Positions 47,040 to 48,914 of a stretch of 48,914 nt of DNA are shown in pieces. The translations under genes were made by a program, and so were the position numbers. Every line of letters starts with the position of its first letter. The stretch's first letter is position 1. The stretch comes from Comamonadaceae bacterium (GTDB lineage Bacteria; Pseudomonadota; Gammaproteobacteria; Burkholderiales; Burkholderiaceae_C), in the NCBI GenBank assembly GCA_947452785.1, contig CANGDZ010000020.1:1-48914 (forward strand), written 5' to 3'. The notes beneath the pieces are model-generated. The model did not search any database, was not told the DNA's origin, and saw nothing but the letters and a program-made list of their open reading frames with translations.

Positions 47040-47422
47040 TGGAGTTCCTCAATAAAACGCAGACCACCAAGTCCAAAGGGGGTGCCGCCGAAGAAGAGGC
47101 TTTGGCTTATTTGCAGGACCGCGGCTTGCGTTTGTTACAGCGCAATTATCGGACCCCGGGGCGAGGCGGTGGTGAAATTGATTTGATCATGCATTTACCA
47201 GACAGCACGGTGGTGTTTGTCGAGGCTCGAAAACGGGCAACCCGGTCCTTTGGTGGCGCCGCCGCCAGCGTGGGGGCGATCAAGCAACGGCGCATCATTT
47301 TTGCAGCATGTCATTGTTTGATGCGGTGGTGTCGCTTGCCGCCGACCCGTTTTGACGTGGTGGTGGTCGAATCCGAGGGTATTGAATGGCTGCAAGCCGC
47401 ATTTGACGGCGGCGGCGTCTGA
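47039..47422 (+). CDS. yraN: UPF0102 YraN-like protein
   Basis: The 127-residue protein has the endonuclease-like core of the UPF0102 family: GGAAEEEALAYLQDRGLRLL, GRGGGEIDLIM and VVFVEARKR. Its function is not established; a role in DNA processing is suspected from the fold. A GGGAGG ribosome site is 8 bp before ATG 47039. It lies in the conserved rsmI/yraN-diaA-dolP neighbourhood. Confidence 0.9.
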   Translation: MEFLNKTQTTKSKGGAAEEEALAYLQDRGLRLLQRNYRTPGRGGGEIDLIMHLPDSTVVFVEARKRATRSFGGAAASVGAIKQRRIIFAACHCLMRWCRLPPTRFDVVVVESEGIEWLQAAFDGGGV

Positions 47423-47466
47423 ACCCTTTACAGGACAGACACCCTGAAGCGTTATCATCGCAGGCC

Positions 47467-48054
47467 ATGTTAGACCTTCGTATACAGCAGCATTTCATTG
47501 ACAGCGCCGACCTGCAATACCAGGCGGCAGAGCCTTTGGTCAAGCCAGTGGAAGCCGGTGTCCATGCCTTGTTGGCCTGCGTCACCAGCGGCGGAAAAGT
47601 CTTGGTAACCGGCTGGGGCGGTACGGCCGCGGCAGCGCCTTATTTCGCCAGCCTGTTTGTCGGCGGCTTTGAGCGTGAGCGCCCCGAGTTGGCGGCCCTG
47701 GCCTTGACTGCAGAGGGGGCCCCTTGGGCCGCCTTGCCTGACGATCAGGTCTTGGCGCGTCAAGTGCGTGCGCTGGGTCACATGGGCGATGTGCTGATGG
47801 TTCTAACTTCGACCGGCGATGAGCCGATGTTGCAGCAAGCAGTGCGCTCTGCACATGAACGCGACATGACGGTGATTGCCTTGACCGGCAAAGGCGGCGG
47901 GGCCTTGGCCAAATTGTTGCGCGAGACGGATGTGCATGTGTGCGTGCCTCACGATCGGGCGGCGCGAATTCGTGAAGTGCAGCAGTTGGTGCTGCACTGT
48001 CTGTGTGATGGGGTAGATGCCCAGTTGTTGGGTGAACAGGAGTTAAGTGAATGA
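47467..48054 (+). CDS. diaA: SIS-domain protein, DiaA/GmhA-like
   Basis: The 195-residue SIS-domain protein (GKVLVTGWGGTAAAAPYFASLF, VLMVLTSTGDEPML, VIALTGKGGGALAKLL) resembles DiaA, the DnaA-binding initiation regulator, and phosphoheptose isomerase GmhA. Position between yraN and the BON lipoprotein, as in E. coli yraN-diaA-yraP, favours DiaA. Its stop overlaps the dolP start. Confidence 0.82.
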   Translation: MLDLRIQQHFIDSADLQYQAAEPLVKPVEAGVHALLACVTSGGKVLVTGWGGTAAAAPYFASLFVGGFERERPELAALALTAEGAPWAALPDDQVLARQVRALGHMGDVLMVLTSTGDEPMLQQAVRSAHERDMTVIALTGKGGGALAKLLRETDVHVCVPHDRAARIREVQQLVLHCLCDGVDAQLLGEQELSE

Positions 48055-48677
48055 ACGCATCAATTCAAAAAAGCATGGGCACGGCTTTGACCGCCATCGT
48101 GTTGCTGTCGGGCTTGTCGGCTTGCGCCCCCCTGATTGTGGGCGGCGCGGTGATGACCGGTATGGTGGCGGTGGACCGCCGCACTTCCGGCATCCAACTG
48201 GAAGACGAAGGCATTGAGCTGCGCACATCGCAAGGTATGCGCCAAAATTTGGGTGGAAACGCACACATCAATGTGACCAGCTACAACCGCCAGGTGCTGT
48301 TGACTGGCGAAGTGGCTACGGCCGCACAAAAAGACATGGCTGATAAATTGGCGCAAAGCCAAGAAAACGTCAAGGCCGTGGCCAATGAGTTGACAGTGCA
48401 AGCGGTCAGCTCGCTGACGCAGCGCTCCAACGACATCATCATCACCGGCAAACTCAAGGCGCTGTTTGTCGATGCCAAAGACTTGCAGTCTTATGCTTTC
48501 AAAGTCGTGACCGAGAACAGCGTGGTCTACCTGATGGGCCGCGTGACCAGCCGTGAAGCCCAGCGCGCCACCGATATTGCGCGCAGCGTCAGCGGCGTGA
48601 CCAAAGTGGTGCGCGTGCTGGACATCATTTCGGAAGAAGAGCTCAAGCGTTTGAGCGCGCAGACTTCTGCCAAATAA
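48051..48677 (+). CDS. dolP: BON-domain outer-membrane lipoprotein (DolP/YraP-like)
   Basis: The 208-residue lipoprotein has a signal ending in the lipobox LSAC (LLSGLSACAPLIVGG) and two BON domains (about residues 55-115, containing NVTSYNRQVLLTGEV, and 125-195, containing VVYLMGRVTSREAQRAT). DolP acts at division sites to keep the outer membrane intact. ATG 48051 overlaps the diaA stop by 4 bp. Confidence 0.92.
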   Translation: MNASIQKSMGTALTAIVLLSGLSACAPLIVGGAVMTGMVAVDRRTSGIQLEDEGIELRTSQGMRQNLGGNAHINVTSYNRQVLLTGEVATAAQKDMADKLAQSQENVKAVANELTVQAVSSLTQRSNDIIITGKLKALFVDAKDLQSYAFKVVTENSVVYLMGRVTSREAQRATDIARSVSGVTKVVRVLDIISEEELKRLSAQTSAK

Positions 48678-48709
48678 AACTCCCCATTTAGGCGCTTACG
48701 CCGTAATGC

Positions 48710-48740
48710 AAAACGCCTGCTTGAAGCAGGCGTTTTTGTT
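48710..48740 (+). terminator. strong intrinsic terminator after dolP
   Basis: The hairpin AACGCCTGCTT-(GA)-AGCAGGCGTT has a GC-rich stem of about 8-10 bp and is followed by TTTGTTT. It closes the yraN-diaA-dolP operon and lies just before the group II intron-like sequence. Confidence 0.9.
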
Positions 48741-48744
48741 TCAG

Positions 48745-48796
48745 ATGCGCCCAGCATGGGCGCATACCTGGTGTGCCCGACATGGGCGCATACCTG
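48745..48796 (+). repeat. tandem 26-bp repeat at the intron 5' end
   Basis: Two units, 48745-48770 and 48771-48796, match at 22 of 26 positions, and the last 16 bp are identical. Each folds into a hairpin: the first is a perfect 9-bp stem ATGCGCCCA/TGGGCGCAT, and the second is a shorter stem with a G-T pair. The second unit opens with GTGTG, a group II intron 5' end. Confidence 0.8.
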
Positions 48797-48914
48797 CGGG
48801 TGCAAGTCCCGCTGCGAGCTGGTCACAGTGAGCAAAGTGAAGCGCAACTGCGTGAGGGCGACCGAGCGTGGGGAGGAAGCGTAGAGCGTAAACCACGAGC
48901 TGATGAACAAGAAC
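48771..48914 (+). mobile_element. group II intron, 5' end (partial, runs off the window)
   Basis: From GTGTG at 48771 (consensus GUGYG), the sequence has the look of a bacterial group II intron domain I: a first hairpin, GGGTGCAAGTCCC, then a purine-rich stretch with GTGAGCAAAGTGAAGCG and AACAAGAAC at the window edge. The intron is a self-splicing ribozyme that moves with an encoded reverse transcriptase/maturase, expected further right. No ORF is visible in the part shown. The call rests on recognition of the sequence pattern. Confidence 0.75.

Overview
The window looks like a chromosomal segment of a betaproteobacterium of the order Burkholderiales, most likely Comamonadaceae. The basis is a fairly high GC content by eye, the dnaN-gyrB start typical of the region beside oriC, mreBCD-mrdA divergent from gatCAB, a Bug-type solute-binding protein, and the rsmI / yraN-diaA-dolP block. 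The genus cannot be fixed from the sequence alone. Coding density is high, and almost all long antisense ORFs are shadows of real genes.

Layout. 1-5.2 kb: the end of dnaN, gyrB, a metallo-hydrolase, a DnaQ-like exonuclease, and a ribbon-helix-helix antitoxin followed by a ParE/RelE-like toxin that carries a 4-bp tandem duplication near its start. 5.2-9.8 kb (minus): mreB-mreC-mreD-mrdA, the rod-shape cell wall operon. 9.9-13.2 kb (plus): gatC-gatA-gatB. 13.3-19.5 kb is an accessory patch: an unrecognised HEPN-like protein, a decayed C-terminal piece of a Fic protein, two paralogous Phd-VapC toxin-antitoxin modules with matching promoter architecture, an alpha/beta hydrolase, pyrE and xthA (divergent), a methyltransferase and a glyoxalase-II-like hydrolase. 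19.5-23.9 kb: an M48 protease, an AmpG-like transporter and an OmpR-type two-component pair.

24-29.6 kb (minus): ilvE, a zf-CHCC protein, two family-2 glycosyltransferases, a family-4 glycosyltransferase and an O-antigen-ligase-like protein, which together look like an LPS core or O-chain locus. 29.1-35.7 kb (minus): a small membrane protein, radA, a glycosyltransferase-like protein, a nitronate monooxygenase and a large orphan hybrid histidine kinase with a Cache sensor domain.

35.9-46.0 kb (plus): a compact twelve-gene run for homoprotocatechuate (3,4-dihydroxyphenylacetate) meta-cleavage. It starts with the MarR-type regulator hpaR, which has a perfect 16-bp palindrome 2 bp before its start codon. 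Then come hpaG1-hpaG2-hpaE, a Bug-type binding protein, hpaD-hpaF-hpaH-hpaI, a class II aldolase, a ketopantoate-reductase-like protein and an EamA exporter. The ring-hydroxylating hpaBC pair is not present. 46-48.7 kb: rsmI (minus) and yraN-diaA-dolP (plus), closed by a strong intrinsic terminator.

The right edge (from 48,745 or 48,771 onwards) is the 5' end of what looks like a group II intron, with its first 26 bp tandemly duplicated. I see no tRNA, rRNA or CRISPR array. I did not find a clear-cut undescribed system. The strongest leads are the intron end, the frameshifted toxin, the paired Phd-VapC modules with a shared operator core, and the extended hpa operon.
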